Shown piece by piece: positions 1 through 8,192 of a DNA stretch of 64,000 nt. The notes beneath the pieces are model-generated. The model saw only the letters and a list, made by a program, of their open reading frames with translations, was not told where the DNA came from and did not search any database. The stretch comes from Cecembia rubra (lineage in GTDB: Bacteria > Bacteroidota > Bacteroidia > Cytophagales > Cyclobacteriaceae), in contig NZ_PYGF01000012.1 in NCBI RefSeq assembly GCF_003014575.1, forward strand, positions 83,044 to 147,043, given 5' to 3'. The stretch's first letter is position 1. Each line of letters begins with the position of its first letter. The position numbers and the translations under genes were made by a program.

Positions 1-1
1 A

Positions 2-844
2 GAGCGGGTCAATGAGAGAACTGCTGCACTGGAGAAATCCTTGGCTGAACTCAAATCTGCACAGGCCCAACTGATCCAATCCGAGAAAATGGCTTCTCTA
101 GGTGAACTCACAGCAGGTATCGCCCATGAGATCCAGAACCCGTTGAATTTTGTGAATAATTTTTCTGAGTTGAACAAAGAATTGGTTTTGGAGGCCAAAG
201 AAGAACTTGGAAAAGGAAATATAGATGAGGCTAAAAATATATTGGGAGATATAGTGGAAAACTCTGAAAAGATCAACCACCATGGAAAGCGGGCAGAATC
301 CATTGTCAAAGGCATGTTGCAGCACAGCCGCACTGGATCAGGGAAAAAGGAGCTTACCGATCTTAATATCCTGGCTGATGAGTACCTAAGGTTGTCTTAT
401 CATGGATTGAGGGCCAAGGACAAATCATTCCAATCGGACTTTAAAGTTGACCTAGATCCCAATGTGCCCAAGTTAGAAGTAATGCCACAGGATATCGGCC
501 GGGTATTTTTGAACCTGATCAACAATGCCTTCTACACAGTAAACCAAAAACGGAAGAAATCACAGGAGCAGGGAGAAGGATCATTTAAACCTTTGGTAAC
601 CGTAAAGACCAAGAAATTAAAAGGTGACATAGAAATCACAGTTATGGACAATGGAGATGGAATACCGGAATCCATCAAATCCAAAATCTTCCAACCTTTC
701 TTTACGACCAAGCCTACCGGACAAGGAACAGGTTTAGGTTTGAGTTTGAGCTATGATATCGTGAAGGCGCATGGAGGGGAGATTAGTGTGGAAAGTAAGG
801 AGGGTGAGGGAACGGTGTTTATCATTCAGTTGCCTCTTGTCTGA
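2..844 (+). CDS. Sensor histidine kinase, C-terminal part (5' end outside window)
   Basis: Cytoplasmic transmitter part of a two-component sensor kinase. The frame is open from base 2, so the gene enters from the left edge and its sensor half is not visible. Seen: a coiled-coil lead-in (ERVNERTAALEKS), the HisKA H-box GIAHEIQNPLNF with the phospho-acceptor His at bases 125-127, the N-box NLINNAF, the G1 box DNGDGIP and the G2 box GTGLGLSLS. The same order with almost the same residues forms the C-end of the kinase at 1432-4647, whose N-half is a propeller, so a propeller sensor is inferred here too. No receiver or DNA-binding domain follows, so the response regulator is elsewhere. The last Val codon and the TGA stop lie inside the left inverted repeat of the element at 839-1327, so the native C-terminus was probably replaced. 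Confidence 0.93.
   Translation, partial: ERVNERTAALEKSLAELKSAQAQLIQSEKMASLGELTAGIAHEIQNPLNFVNNFSELNKELVLEAKEELGKGNIDEAKNILGDIVENSEKINHHGKRAESIVKGMLQHSRTGSGKKELTDLNILADEYLRLSYHGLRAKDKSFQSDFKVDLDPNVPKLEVMPQDIGRVFLNLINNAFYTVNQKRKKSQEQGEGSFKPLVTVKTKKLKGDIEITVMDNGDGIPESIKSKIFQPFFTTKPTGQGTGLGLSLSYDIVKAHGGEISVESKEGEGTVFIIQLPLV
752..789 (+). repeat. 38-bp direct repeat, copy 1 (copy 2 at 1332-1369)
   Basis: These 38 bases are identical to 1332-1369. They encode YDIVKAHGGEISV around the end of the kinase G2 region. The two copies bracket the GxxExxY element. Identity stops sharply after the shared GATTAGTGT, where the two reading frames continue with different residues. This is a duplication or recombination footprint rather than a simple target-site duplication, because copy 1 is about 50 bp inside the kinase and not flush with the element end. 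Confidence 0.85.
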
Positions 845-1327
845 ATCACGGATCAGCCGGATTAAAAGATTACACGGATTATTTTAATTGAGTAATTATG
901 GATGAAAAGCTAAAATACAAAACCATAACAGAGAAAATTATAGGTGCTTCTTTTGAAGTTCATAAGTTTTTGGGTAATGGTTTTCAGGAAGTTATTTACC
1001 AGAGGGCATTGGCTTGGGAACTGGAAAAGGCTGACTTATCCTATGCTAGAGAAATAGAACAGGAAATATTTTATAAAGAACTGAAAGAACCAATCGGAAC
1101 CAGAAGAGCAGATTTTGTGGTGGAAGAAAAGGTGTTAGTTGAATTAAAAGCGGTCATTCAATTGGAAGGTGTTCATTTAGCCCAAGTATTGAATTACTTG
1201 AAAGCATACAGATTAGAGGTTGGATTGCTAATAAATTTCGGAAGCAAGAGCCTAACATTTAAACGACTTGTATTATGAAAATAAAATCCGAGAAATCCAT
1301 TAATCCTTATAAATCTGTGGTTCAGAC
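839..1327 (+). mobile_element. Small element with terminal inverted repeats carrying a GxxExxY gene
   Basis: The left end (839-887) starts GTCTGAATCACGGAT and the right end (1279-1327) finishes ATCTGTGGTTCAGAC. Reverse-complemented, the right end reads GTCTGAACCACAGAT and continues to match the left end through GGATTA and CGGATT blocks over about 48 bp. The element contains one gene and no transposase. Its left repeat supplies the stop codon of the upstream kinase, and a kinase 3' fragment follows directly at 1332. Similar short units with a lone small protein between complementary ends are known from intervening-sequence-like insertions, but the mobility of this one is inference. Confidence 0.55.
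898..1278 (+). CDS. GxxExxY family protein (PD-(D/E)XK-like fold)
   Basis: A 126-residue protein of the GxxExxY family, whose biological role is unknown. The name motif is seen as GFQEVIY (Gly28, Glu31, Tyr34). A nuclease-like core follows: Asp72 in RADFVV, then Glu82-x-Lys84 in VELKA, the spacing expected of a PD-(D/E)XK active site. There is no signal peptide, so it should be cytoplasmic. The gene starts at an ATG ten bases after the left inverted repeat and ends just before the right repeat, so it is the sole cargo of the 839-1327 element. The length is normal for the family. It may act on nucleic acid, for example in the spread of its own element, but that is inference. Confidence 0.85.
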   Translation: MDEKLKYKTITEKIIGASFEVHKFLGNGFQEVIYQRALAWELEKADLSYAREIEQEIFYKELKEPIGTRRADFVVEEKVLVELKAVIQLEGVHLAQVLNYLKAYRLEVGLLINFGSKSLTFKRLVL

Positions 1328-1331
1328 GATT

Positions 1332-1421
1332 TATGATATCGTGAAGGCGCATGGAGGGGAGATTAGTGTTGAATTCCAAGAAGGACTAGGAACCACATTT
1401 AATATAAGTTTACCGATTTGA
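1332..1421 (+). pseudogene. Remnant of a histidine kinase 3' end
   Basis: A 29-codon open fragment ending in TGA that starts YDIVKAHGGEISVEF and ends FNISLPI. It matches the last 30 residues of the kinases on either side (2-844 and 1432-4647) but has no start and no catalytic core. Its first 38 bases are identical to 752-789; the remainder differs from both kinases. It is either the displaced original end of the upstream kinase or the tail of a third, deleted kinase. Confidence 0.85.
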
Positions 1422-1431
1422 ATTTTAAACA

Positions 1432-4400
1432 ATGACTATGCATACCATCAAAATCATATTTTCGCTCTTAATCACTTTTCTGTGGCTCCAAACTCCCGGT
1501 TTCCTCTCCGCCCAGTCCATCTACGAACAGGTAGGAAGGCTTCCTATCACTACTTATACCACCGAGGAGTATGGTGGATATCCAACTGTTTTGGCCACCA
1601 TACAGAGTGAGGATGGACTGATGTATTTTGGAGCAACAGGAGGAATGTATGAATATGACGGGGTTTCTTGGCGTTCTATTTTTAATATCAGGGATTATGT
1701 AACCGTAAGAAGTCTGACAAAGGACAGCAAGGGAAGAATTTTTTATGGGGGCGATGATTTTGGCTTTCTGGAAGTTGACGAAAACGGTGAAGCGAGGGCA
1801 GTTTCACTCTTTCACCTAATTCCTGAGGAACTGAAATCAGGGCAAACCATCGTTGAAATCCTATTTTTGAATGAATTTATTCTACTTCGAAGTCCGAATT
1901 ACCTTATCAGATTGGAATTGGGGGAAGATTTCAGCTTAAAATCCCTAAAATCATGGCAGTCAGAAACACGATTTGGAAAAAGTTTTTTGGCTGGCAATCA
2001 AATTTATGTCCGTTATCTAGATCGAGGTTTATTCCTATTGGAAGGTGAGGAATTAACCTTGATCCCAGGTACAGAAATATTTGGAAAAGAGGCAGTAAGT
2101 ATCATGCTTCCTTATCCTGAAAAGAATAGCAATACCATACTTCTTGGTGGTCCGAACACGGGGTTTTACTTTTTTGAAAAAGGAACTTTCACAAAGTTTC
2201 CCACCGAAGTAGACCTACTGATCCAAGAGGGAAATCAACTTTACGGTGCGATATCCCATCAGGGTAACTATATCCTCAGCGTCATTGGAGTGGGAGTAGT
2301 GATCATGAATCCCAAAGGAGAAATACTCAAAAAAATAGGATCTGACCAAGGCCTGCATTCAGATGTGGTAACGAGTGTCTACCTTGATAAAAACAATGGC
2401 CTTTGGGTAACAACGGAGGACGGTATGGCCAGGATAGCCATAGATTCTCCGATTCTTATTTTTGGAAAAGACTTGGGGATCAATTCAGCAGTTCGTTCCA
2501 TCGAAAAAAAAGGGGATGAACTCTATTTAGGGACCAATACTGGTTTGATCAAATTTGATGCGATTGAAAAGGAATTCAAAGCAGGCCTGGAAAACGAGAA
2601 TTCAGAAATTTTTGGATTGTTGGATGATGGGGATAATTTGATTGTTCCTGGAAGGAATTTAAATGTAATTCGAGATGGTAAAGCCATTCGTTTGGATTTT
2701 CCACAAGATGGGAGCTTGGCACGAACTGCAATTATCCCAAAAGACAACCCCAATATCCTATTAGTCGGAACCACCTTAGGGCTTCTTCTCTACGAAAAGG
2801 GCCTTTCCAAACAATTCCCATGGGAATTAAGGGGAAAAGTTCCTGGAATAGGCCCAATCAGCAACCACTTTTTTGAAGGAAAAGATGGAAAAATCTTTAC
2901 AAGTGGTCAAGGAAAACTATATGCACTGGAAATAGAGGTAAAGGGGGTGGAACCCATTGGGAATCAGATCATCAAACCGACTGTTTTAGATGTAGACCCT
3001 TCGGGTTCTTTTTCCATGATTGATGGAGATTTTTATATAACTTCCCCTCAAGGCATGCAGAAGTATTCCCCCGGGGAGGGGAAATTTGTAGCTACGGAGG
3101 ACTTTAGTGCAGTGGAGAATGATCTGTATGATTTCACCCAATTCAAATCAGGCATTATCTGGTATGAATCCTTAGATAAAAAGAAGAATATCCTAAAACG
3201 GAATAAAGAAGGGAAATTTGTTAAGGACGAGAGAACCAATTCCATAGCACCTTATTTATCTCAAGTGGATTTTATTGACGAGGACAGCATCCTGTGGTTT
3301 GGATCTCCGAAAGGCTTGATCCGCTACGACCCTAAAAAGGACAATCAGACCGATAAGGAATTTTTCACCCTGATCCGACGAATCGAAACCAAGACCGATA
3401 CGATTCCTCTGCCTTTTTATGGAAGAAAAAAGGATATGCCTGCTTTAGAAAGAAAAGAGAATTCCTACCGCTTTGAGTTTGCGGCTCCCTATTTCGAAGA
3501 TGAAAAGAAAACCAAATATCAAACCTACTTGGAGGGATTTGAGGCAGATTGGGTGGACTGGAATGATAACAAATTCAAGGAGTATACAAACCTGTCACCA
3601 GGAGAATACACCTTCAGAGTAAGAGCCATGGCCCATACGGGAAGAATCAGTGAAGAGGCTTCCTATTCTTTTGTGGTCCTACCACCTTGGTATGCTACCT
3701 GGTGGGCTTATCTGATCTATGCTTTATTGATAGGGGGCATCATTACTGCAATAATCAAATGGCGCTCCCGTAAACTCCAAGCTGAAAACCGCATCCTGGA
3801 AGAGCGGGTGAACGAACGAACGGCTGAATTGGAAAAATCTTTGACCGAACTCAAGGCCACCCAAGCCCAACTCATCCAATCCGAAAAGATGGCCTCCCTC
3901 GGCGAACTCACTGCTGGCATTGCCCATGAGATTCAGAATCCGTTGAATTTTGTGAATAATTTTTCGGAGGTCAGCGAAGAATTAATTGAAGAGATCCAAG
4001 AATTGAGACACAAGAAGCAAGAGACAAGACACAAGACTGAAGAAGATGAGATTTTGGAGGATGTCAAGAAGAATTTAGAAAAAATCAAATACCACGGCAA
4101 GAGGGCCGAATCCATTGTCAAAGGCATGCTGCAGCACAGTCGCACGGGATCAGGTAATAAAGAGCTTACCGACCTCAATGACCTGGCAGATGAATACCTG
4201 CGCTTGTCCTACCATGGCCTGAGGGCTAAAGATAAATCCTTCCAAGCTGATTTTAAAGCCGAACTGGATCCCGAACTTCCCAAATTGGAAGTGATGCCTC
4301 AGGATATAGGTCGTGTGCTGCTCAATCTGATTAACAATGCCTTTCAGGCTGTGAATAATGAGGAATTAAAAATGATGAATGAGGGATTCAAGCCTCTGGT

Positions 4401-4647
4401 AACCGTCTCCACCAAAAAACTTGGGAATAAAATCGAGATTTCTGTCAAAGACAACGGTCCAGGTATCCCCGATGCCATCAAGGACAAAATCTTCCAGCCA
4501 TTCTTTACCACCAAGCCAACTGGTCAGGGAACAGGACTAGGGCTTAGTCTGAGCTATGACATTGTGAAAGCACATGGAGGAACTCTAGAAGTAGAATCTA
4601 TCCCCGGTCAGTTTACCCAGTTTGTTGTCACGCTACCCATTGAGTGA
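1432..4647 (+). CDS. Two-component regulator propeller sensor histidine kinase
   Basis: A membrane sensor kinase of 1071 residues. Seen in order: a signal peptide ending near residue 28 (FLSAQ), Reg_prop-type beta-propeller repeats to about residue 690 (LWVTTEDGMARI, ILWFGSPKGLIRYD), a Y_Y_Y domain (YTNLSPGEYTFRVRA), one membrane helix near 756-776, a coiled coil, HisKA with His832 in GIAHEIQNPLNF, and an ATPase domain with NLINNAF, DNGPGIP and GTGLGLSLS. The propeller and Y_Y_Y parts should be periplasmic and sense a ligand, often a sugar in this group. It lacks the receiver and AraC domains of hybrid HTCS regulators, so it must signal to a separate regulator. An in-frame ATG also exists at 1438. 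Its C-terminal 270 residues are nearly the same as those of the kinase at 2-844. Confidence 0.95.
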   Translation: MTMHTIKIIFSLLITFLWLQTPGFLSAQSIYEQVGRLPITTYTTEEYGGYPTVLATIQSEDGLMYFGATGGMYEYDGVSWRSIFNIRDYVTVRSLTKDSKGRIFYGGDDFGFLEVDENGEARAVSLFHLIPEELKSGQTIVEILFLNEFILLRSPNYLIRLELGEDFSLKSLKSWQSETRFGKSFLAGNQIYVRYLDRGLFLLEGEELTLIPGTEIFGKEAVSIMLPYPEKNSNTILLGGPNTGFYFFEKGTFTKFPTEVDLLIQEGNQLYGAISHQGNYILSVIGVGVVIMNPKGEILKKIGSDQGLHSDVVTSVYLDKNNGLWVTTEDGMARIAIDSPILIFGKDLGINSAVRSIEKKGDELYLGTNTGLIKFDAIEKEFKAGLENENSEIFGLLDDGDNLIVPGRNLNVIRDGKAIRLDFPQDGSLARTAIIPKDNPNILLVGTTLGLLLYEKGLSKQFPWELRGKVPGIGPISNHFFEGKDGKIFTSGQGKLYALEIEVKGVEPIGNQIIKPTVLDVDPSGSFSMIDGDFYITSPQGMQKYSPGEGKFVATEDFSAVENDLYDFTQFKSGIIWYESLDKKKNILKRNKEGKFVKDERTNSIAPYLSQVDFIDEDSILWFGSPKGLIRYDPKKDNQTDKEFFTLIRRIETKTDTIPLPFYGRKKDMPALERKENSYRFEFAAPYFEDEKKTKYQTYLEGFEADWVDWNDNKFKEYTNLSPGEYTFRVRAMAHTGRISEEASYSFVVLPPWYATWWAYLIYALLIGGIITAIIKWRSRKLQAENRILEERVNERTAELEKSLTELKATQAQLIQSEKMASLGELTAGIAHEIQNPLNFVNNFSEVSEELIEEIQELRHKKQETRHKTEEDEILEDVKKNLEKIKYHGKRAESIVKGMLQHSRTGSGNKELTDLNDLADEYLRLSYHGLRAKDKSFQADFKAELDPELPKLEVMPQDIGRVLLNLINNAFQAVNNEELKMMNEGFKPLVTVSTKKLGNKIEISVKDNGPGIPDAIKDKIFQPFFTTKPTGQGTGLGLSLSYDIVKAHGGTLEVESIPGQFTQFVVTLPIE

Positions 4648-4815
4648 AAATTTTCATCAACCTCGTATGAAGCGTCTTTATGAAAACAAAGTCCTCCTTG
4701 CCATGTAAAGTAAATGGTTTGATTTTCAAAAAAAAAATAGGATGCCTGATTGAAATTCTTATTGAAATAGAGGGGATTATTCTTTAAGTTACAGAATTAA
4801 TTAAACAGTAGAAAC

Positions 4816-6594
4816 TTGGACCCAAACATTAGCCATAACCCCCATAACCGAGCCATCCTGGTCAAGCTATTAGGAGAACTTGATGAAGAAGTATTGACGC
4901 AAATTCTGGAAAAAGGCAAAGCCATAGAACTTGATACAGGAAGTTTTTTATTCCACCAAGGGGATCTTGACAATTCAATTTATATCGTTCTTTCAGGAAG
5001 ATTTAGGGCTTTGGCCACACAGTCAGATGGACATCTGCATGCCTTAGGGGATATAGGTGAAGGCGAGCCTATTGGTGAATTTGCATTGTTTATGGGCGAG
5101 CCAAGGTCTGCTAGCGTAGTGGCTATTCGTAAGTCTGTCGTATTGGAACTGAAAGAAAACGAATACTTGGAGATAGTGGCCAAGTTTCCTGCTTTTTCTA
5201 CAAAACTGACCCGCTTTGTGGTAAACCGGCTACGTAGAAATGTGCTTCAGCAACACTTAGAGGCCCCTGCCAAAAACATTGCGGTTATAAATCTACAATC
5301 AGAAAATGATATTTCTGAATACACGGATGCTATCAAGGCCCAGTTTGAATCTTTGAATGTCAGTATCCAGATTTTGGACCATGATTCCCATGCTGAAATG
5401 GAATTGCAACAAGTATATGATGCATTGGAACAACATGAGGGACTGAATTTTTTGGTCTGTAACGATGAAGATCTTGACTGGTCACGTAGATGTATTATTT
5501 ATGCCGATTTGGTAGTTTTGGCTTCTGATTTTTATGCGGACAGTAAGATTCATGAGATAGAACGTCATCTGGACTTATATTCACAGAACATCCTCAATAA
5601 AAAAATCTATTTGCTCCTGCTTCACCCCGAGGAGGCTAAGTTTCCGGAGAATACACGGCGTTGGTTTGAAGATAGAAAGATTGACCTGCACATTCATTAC
5701 CGAAAGCATCATGGGCCGGACATTAGGAGGTTTGCCAGGATTCTTTCCAATAAGGCCATTGGACTGGTGCTGGGGGGGGGAGGAGCTAAGGGTTTTGCCC
5801 ATTTGGGTGTGATTAAATCACTTTATGACAATGGAGTTGAAATTGATTTTCTGGGAGGAACCAGTGCAGGTGCCCTTTATGGACTTACGGCCTCTTTCTG
5901 TGATTTTGACCGGAAAATGATTGACTTCTATAGCCATGACTCGGCAAGTAGCAAGTTGACAAAAAATGATTTTACTATCCCCTTAATTTCTATCATGTCG
6001 GGTAAAAAAATGACCAATTACCTAAAAAAGATGATGGGCAATACCCATTTGGAAGATTTTTGGGTGGGCAGTTATTGTGTTTCTACTAATTATTCCAACG
6101 CTTCTGCAAAAGTTCATGAAAGAGGTTTGGCCTGGAAACAAATAGAAGCCAGTATAGCCATACCAGGGATTTATCCACCCGTAGTTATTGATAAGGAGCT
6201 TCATGTGGATGGAGGGGTTGTTGATAATCTTCCCATAGAGACTATGTACAATTACCCCGTTCAACATATAATAGCCATTTCTCTCACACAGCTTAGGTCA
6301 CAACCTGTTGATTTTGATGAGACCCCTTCTGCATCTAAACTCCTTTTGAGCAAAATAACGGGAAAGAAGAAATTCAGGATTCCGGGTATTGCCTCCATAT
6401 TGGTCAATTCCCTTACTTTGAACAGCAGGCAAAAACAGGAAATGACAAAATCAGGAGTGGAATTATACCTGGAATTGGACCTTAAGGGAATTGGAATGTT
6501 GGATGATACCCGCTGGAGAGAAATTGTTCAGAAGGGATATGACCAAATGAAAAATGCTTTGGAGAATTTTCCAGAGGAAAAAAGATTCTGGTAG
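4816..6594 (+). CDS. Cyclic nucleotide-binding / patatin-like phospholipase
   Basis: A 592-residue protein like neuropathy target esterase. An N-terminal cNMP-binding domain (about residues 15-140; GSFLFHQGDLDNSIYIVLSG and GEFALFMGEPRSASV) is followed by a linker domain and a C-terminal patatin domain. The catalytic parts are all present: oxyanion glycines GGGGAKGF near residue 320, the nucleophile Ser350 in GTSAGAL, and Asp465 in DGGVVDNLP. It probably hydrolyses lysophospholipid or fatty acyl esters at the inner membrane. The start is a TTG at 4816: the only in-frame stop upstream is at 4798 and no ATG occurs before the cNMP domain. A run of nine G at 5772-5780 codes for the oxyanion glycines and could be prone to slippage. 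Confidence 0.9.
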   Translation: MDPNISHNPHNRAILVKLLGELDEEVLTQILEKGKAIELDTGSFLFHQGDLDNSIYIVLSGRFRALATQSDGHLHALGDIGEGEPIGEFALFMGEPRSASVVAIRKSVVLELKENEYLEIVAKFPAFSTKLTRFVVNRLRRNVLQQHLEAPAKNIAVINLQSENDISEYTDAIKAQFESLNVSIQILDHDSHAEMELQQVYDALEQHEGLNFLVCNDEDLDWSRRCIIYADLVVLASDFYADSKIHEIERHLDLYSQNILNKKIYLLLLHPEEAKFPENTRRWFEDRKIDLHIHYRKHHGPDIRRFARILSNKAIGLVLGGGGAKGFAHLGVIKSLYDNGVEIDFLGGTSAGALYGLTASFCDFDRKMIDFYSHDSASSKLTKNDFTIPLISIMSGKKMTNYLKKMMGNTHLEDFWVGSYCVSTNYSNASAKVHERGLAWKQIEASIAIPGIYPPVVIDKELHVDGGVVDNLPIETMYNYPVQHIIAISLTQLRSQPVDFDETPSASKLLLSKITGKKKFRIPGIASILVNSLTLNSRQKQEMTKSGVELYLELDLKGIGMLDDTRWREIVQKGYDQMKNALENFPEEKRFW

Positions 6595-6768
6595 GTAAGT
6601 GATCCCTACCACCAAAACTACATCTAGTCAAATTTCTTAAGTATTGGTTAGAATATTTGTATTCCAATAGGATTAGACGAATCCCTAAGATCCAACCTTT
6701 GAGTATTTTACTGTAAATGATTACCTTGAAGGAGTACAGTTAATTGAACATCTTGATTCCTTAGGCCT

Positions 6769-8184
6769 ATGAAAAATATCATACTTCCAATTTTGTTCCT
6801 GTTTTCCCAGGTAATCTTTGCACAAACAAATCTGACTTTTGAAGAGCCTGTCAAACAACGGGTCCTGGTGCTAACCGATATAACCAACGAGCCCGATGAC
6901 CAACAGTCATTGGTCCGGTTTCTTGTTTATGCCAATGAATACGATATTGAAGGAATCATAGCCACAACCTCTACCCATCTTAGAAATCAAACCAAAAAGG
7001 ATAAAATTGAGGAGCTTGTCAGGAATTATGGTCAGGTAAAATCCATACTTGACATACATGCCAATGAATATCCATCTATGGAGTATCTGTTGAGCATTAC
7101 GTCAATACATTTGCCGCTATTTAGTATGGAAGGAGTAGGGGAAGGGAAGGATTCTCCAGGTTCCGAACTGCTGATTAAAGCAGTGGATAAATCGGATGAC
7201 AGGCCTCTTTGGGTCTCAGTCTGGGGCGGGGCCAACTGTCTTGCCCAGGCTTTATGGAAAGTCAAAAACACCAGACCGGATGCGGAGGTCAGTAAATTTG
7301 TAGAAAAAATCAGGGTATATGCCATTTCAGATCAGGATTTTTCTGGTCAATGGATCAGACAAAATTTCCCTGGGATTTTCTATATTGTAGATGCCAGTGC
7401 AGGAGATAATTGGAGGGAATATTATAAAGCGACTTGGACTGGGATTGGAGGAGATGTGTTTTATAAGAATGGGCCAGGATGGCATCATGAATTGGTTGAA
7501 AATCAATGGCTGATAGAAAACATTGCTAAAAACCATGGTCCACTTGGTGCATTGTACCCACCTTTGGATTACATCATGGAGGGTGATACTCCGTCTTTTT
7601 TTGGACTGATTCAAAATGGTTTGGCTTGGTATAAAAGTCCCGCTTGGGGCGGTTGGGCAGGTCGCTATGAATGGTTTAAATCTCTTGGCGAAGTTGATAA
7701 GATATGGACTTCATCAGTATACACCCAAGATGAAGTGGTTTTACCTGATGGAAGTATATATGCTTCAAACCAGGCTACGATCTGGAGATGGAGAAAGGCC
7801 TTTCAGCATGATTTCGCTGCAAGGATGGACTGGAATATAGCAGAAAGGTATAAGGATGCCAATCACAACCCCATATTAGTACTCAATGGAAACGAAGGAA
7901 AGGCTTTTGGAAAGGGAAAAGTTAAAGCAGGAGACTATGTAAGGTTATCTTCTAAAGGAACCTACGACCCAGATGGAGATCAATTAAGATACAAATGGTG
8001 GGTGTATAGGGAGGCTGGAAATTTCAATGGAAAATTGGAGTTTCACAATCCTTTTGGAGAAGAACTTGTCTTTCAAATGCCCCAATTGGGTTCAGGCCAG
8101 GAGTTACACATTATTTTGGAGGTTGAGGACAGCGGTACTCCAAGTCTATTCAGTTACAGAAGAATTATCCTGACTCATCCCTAA
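6769..8184 (+). CDS. DUF1593 / Sde182-like nucleoside hydrolase-fold protein
   Basis: An exported protein of 471 residues with a signal peptide cut near residue 19 (IFAQ). The N-terminal domain has the nucleoside-hydrolase-like metal motif DITNEPDDQ (about residues 37-45) followed by FLVYANEYDIEGIIATTS, typical of DUF1593 (PF07632). The C-terminal 100 residues (YDPDGDQLRYKWWVY, ILEVEDSGTPSL) form the beta-sandwich found at the end of Sde182-type proteins. The family is often encoded near polysaccharide-degrading genes, and a ribosidase- or glycosidase-like role is inferred. The gene lies 8 bp before the HGSNAT-like gene, so they are probably co-transcribed. A paralog is at 16619-18145. Confidence 0.88.
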   Translation: MKNIILPILFLFSQVIFAQTNLTFEEPVKQRVLVLTDITNEPDDQQSLVRFLVYANEYDIEGIIATTSTHLRNQTKKDKIEELVRNYGQVKSILDIHANEYPSMEYLLSITSIHLPLFSMEGVGEGKDSPGSELLIKAVDKSDDRPLWVSVWGGANCLAQALWKVKNTRPDAEVSKFVEKIRVYAISDQDFSGQWIRQNFPGIFYIVDASAGDNWREYYKATWTGIGGDVFYKNGPGWHHELVENQWLIENIAKNHGPLGALYPPLDYIMEGDTPSFFGLIQNGLAWYKSPAWGGWAGRYEWFKSLGEVDKIWTSSVYTQDEVVLPDGSIYASNQATIWRWRKAFQHDFAARMDWNIAERYKDANHNPILVLNGNEGKAFGKGKVKAGDYVRLSSKGTYDPDGDQLRYKWWVYREAGNFNGKLEFHNPFGEELVFQMPQLGSGQELHIILEVEDSGTPSLFSYRRIILTHP

Positions 8185-8192
8185 GGGCTATT

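Noticed and set aside
2..4647. Kinases as hybrid HTCS regulators of the glycan genes
   Set aside because: They have propeller, Y_Y_Y, HisKA and ATPase parts but no receiver or AraC-type DNA-binding domain after the ATPase domain.
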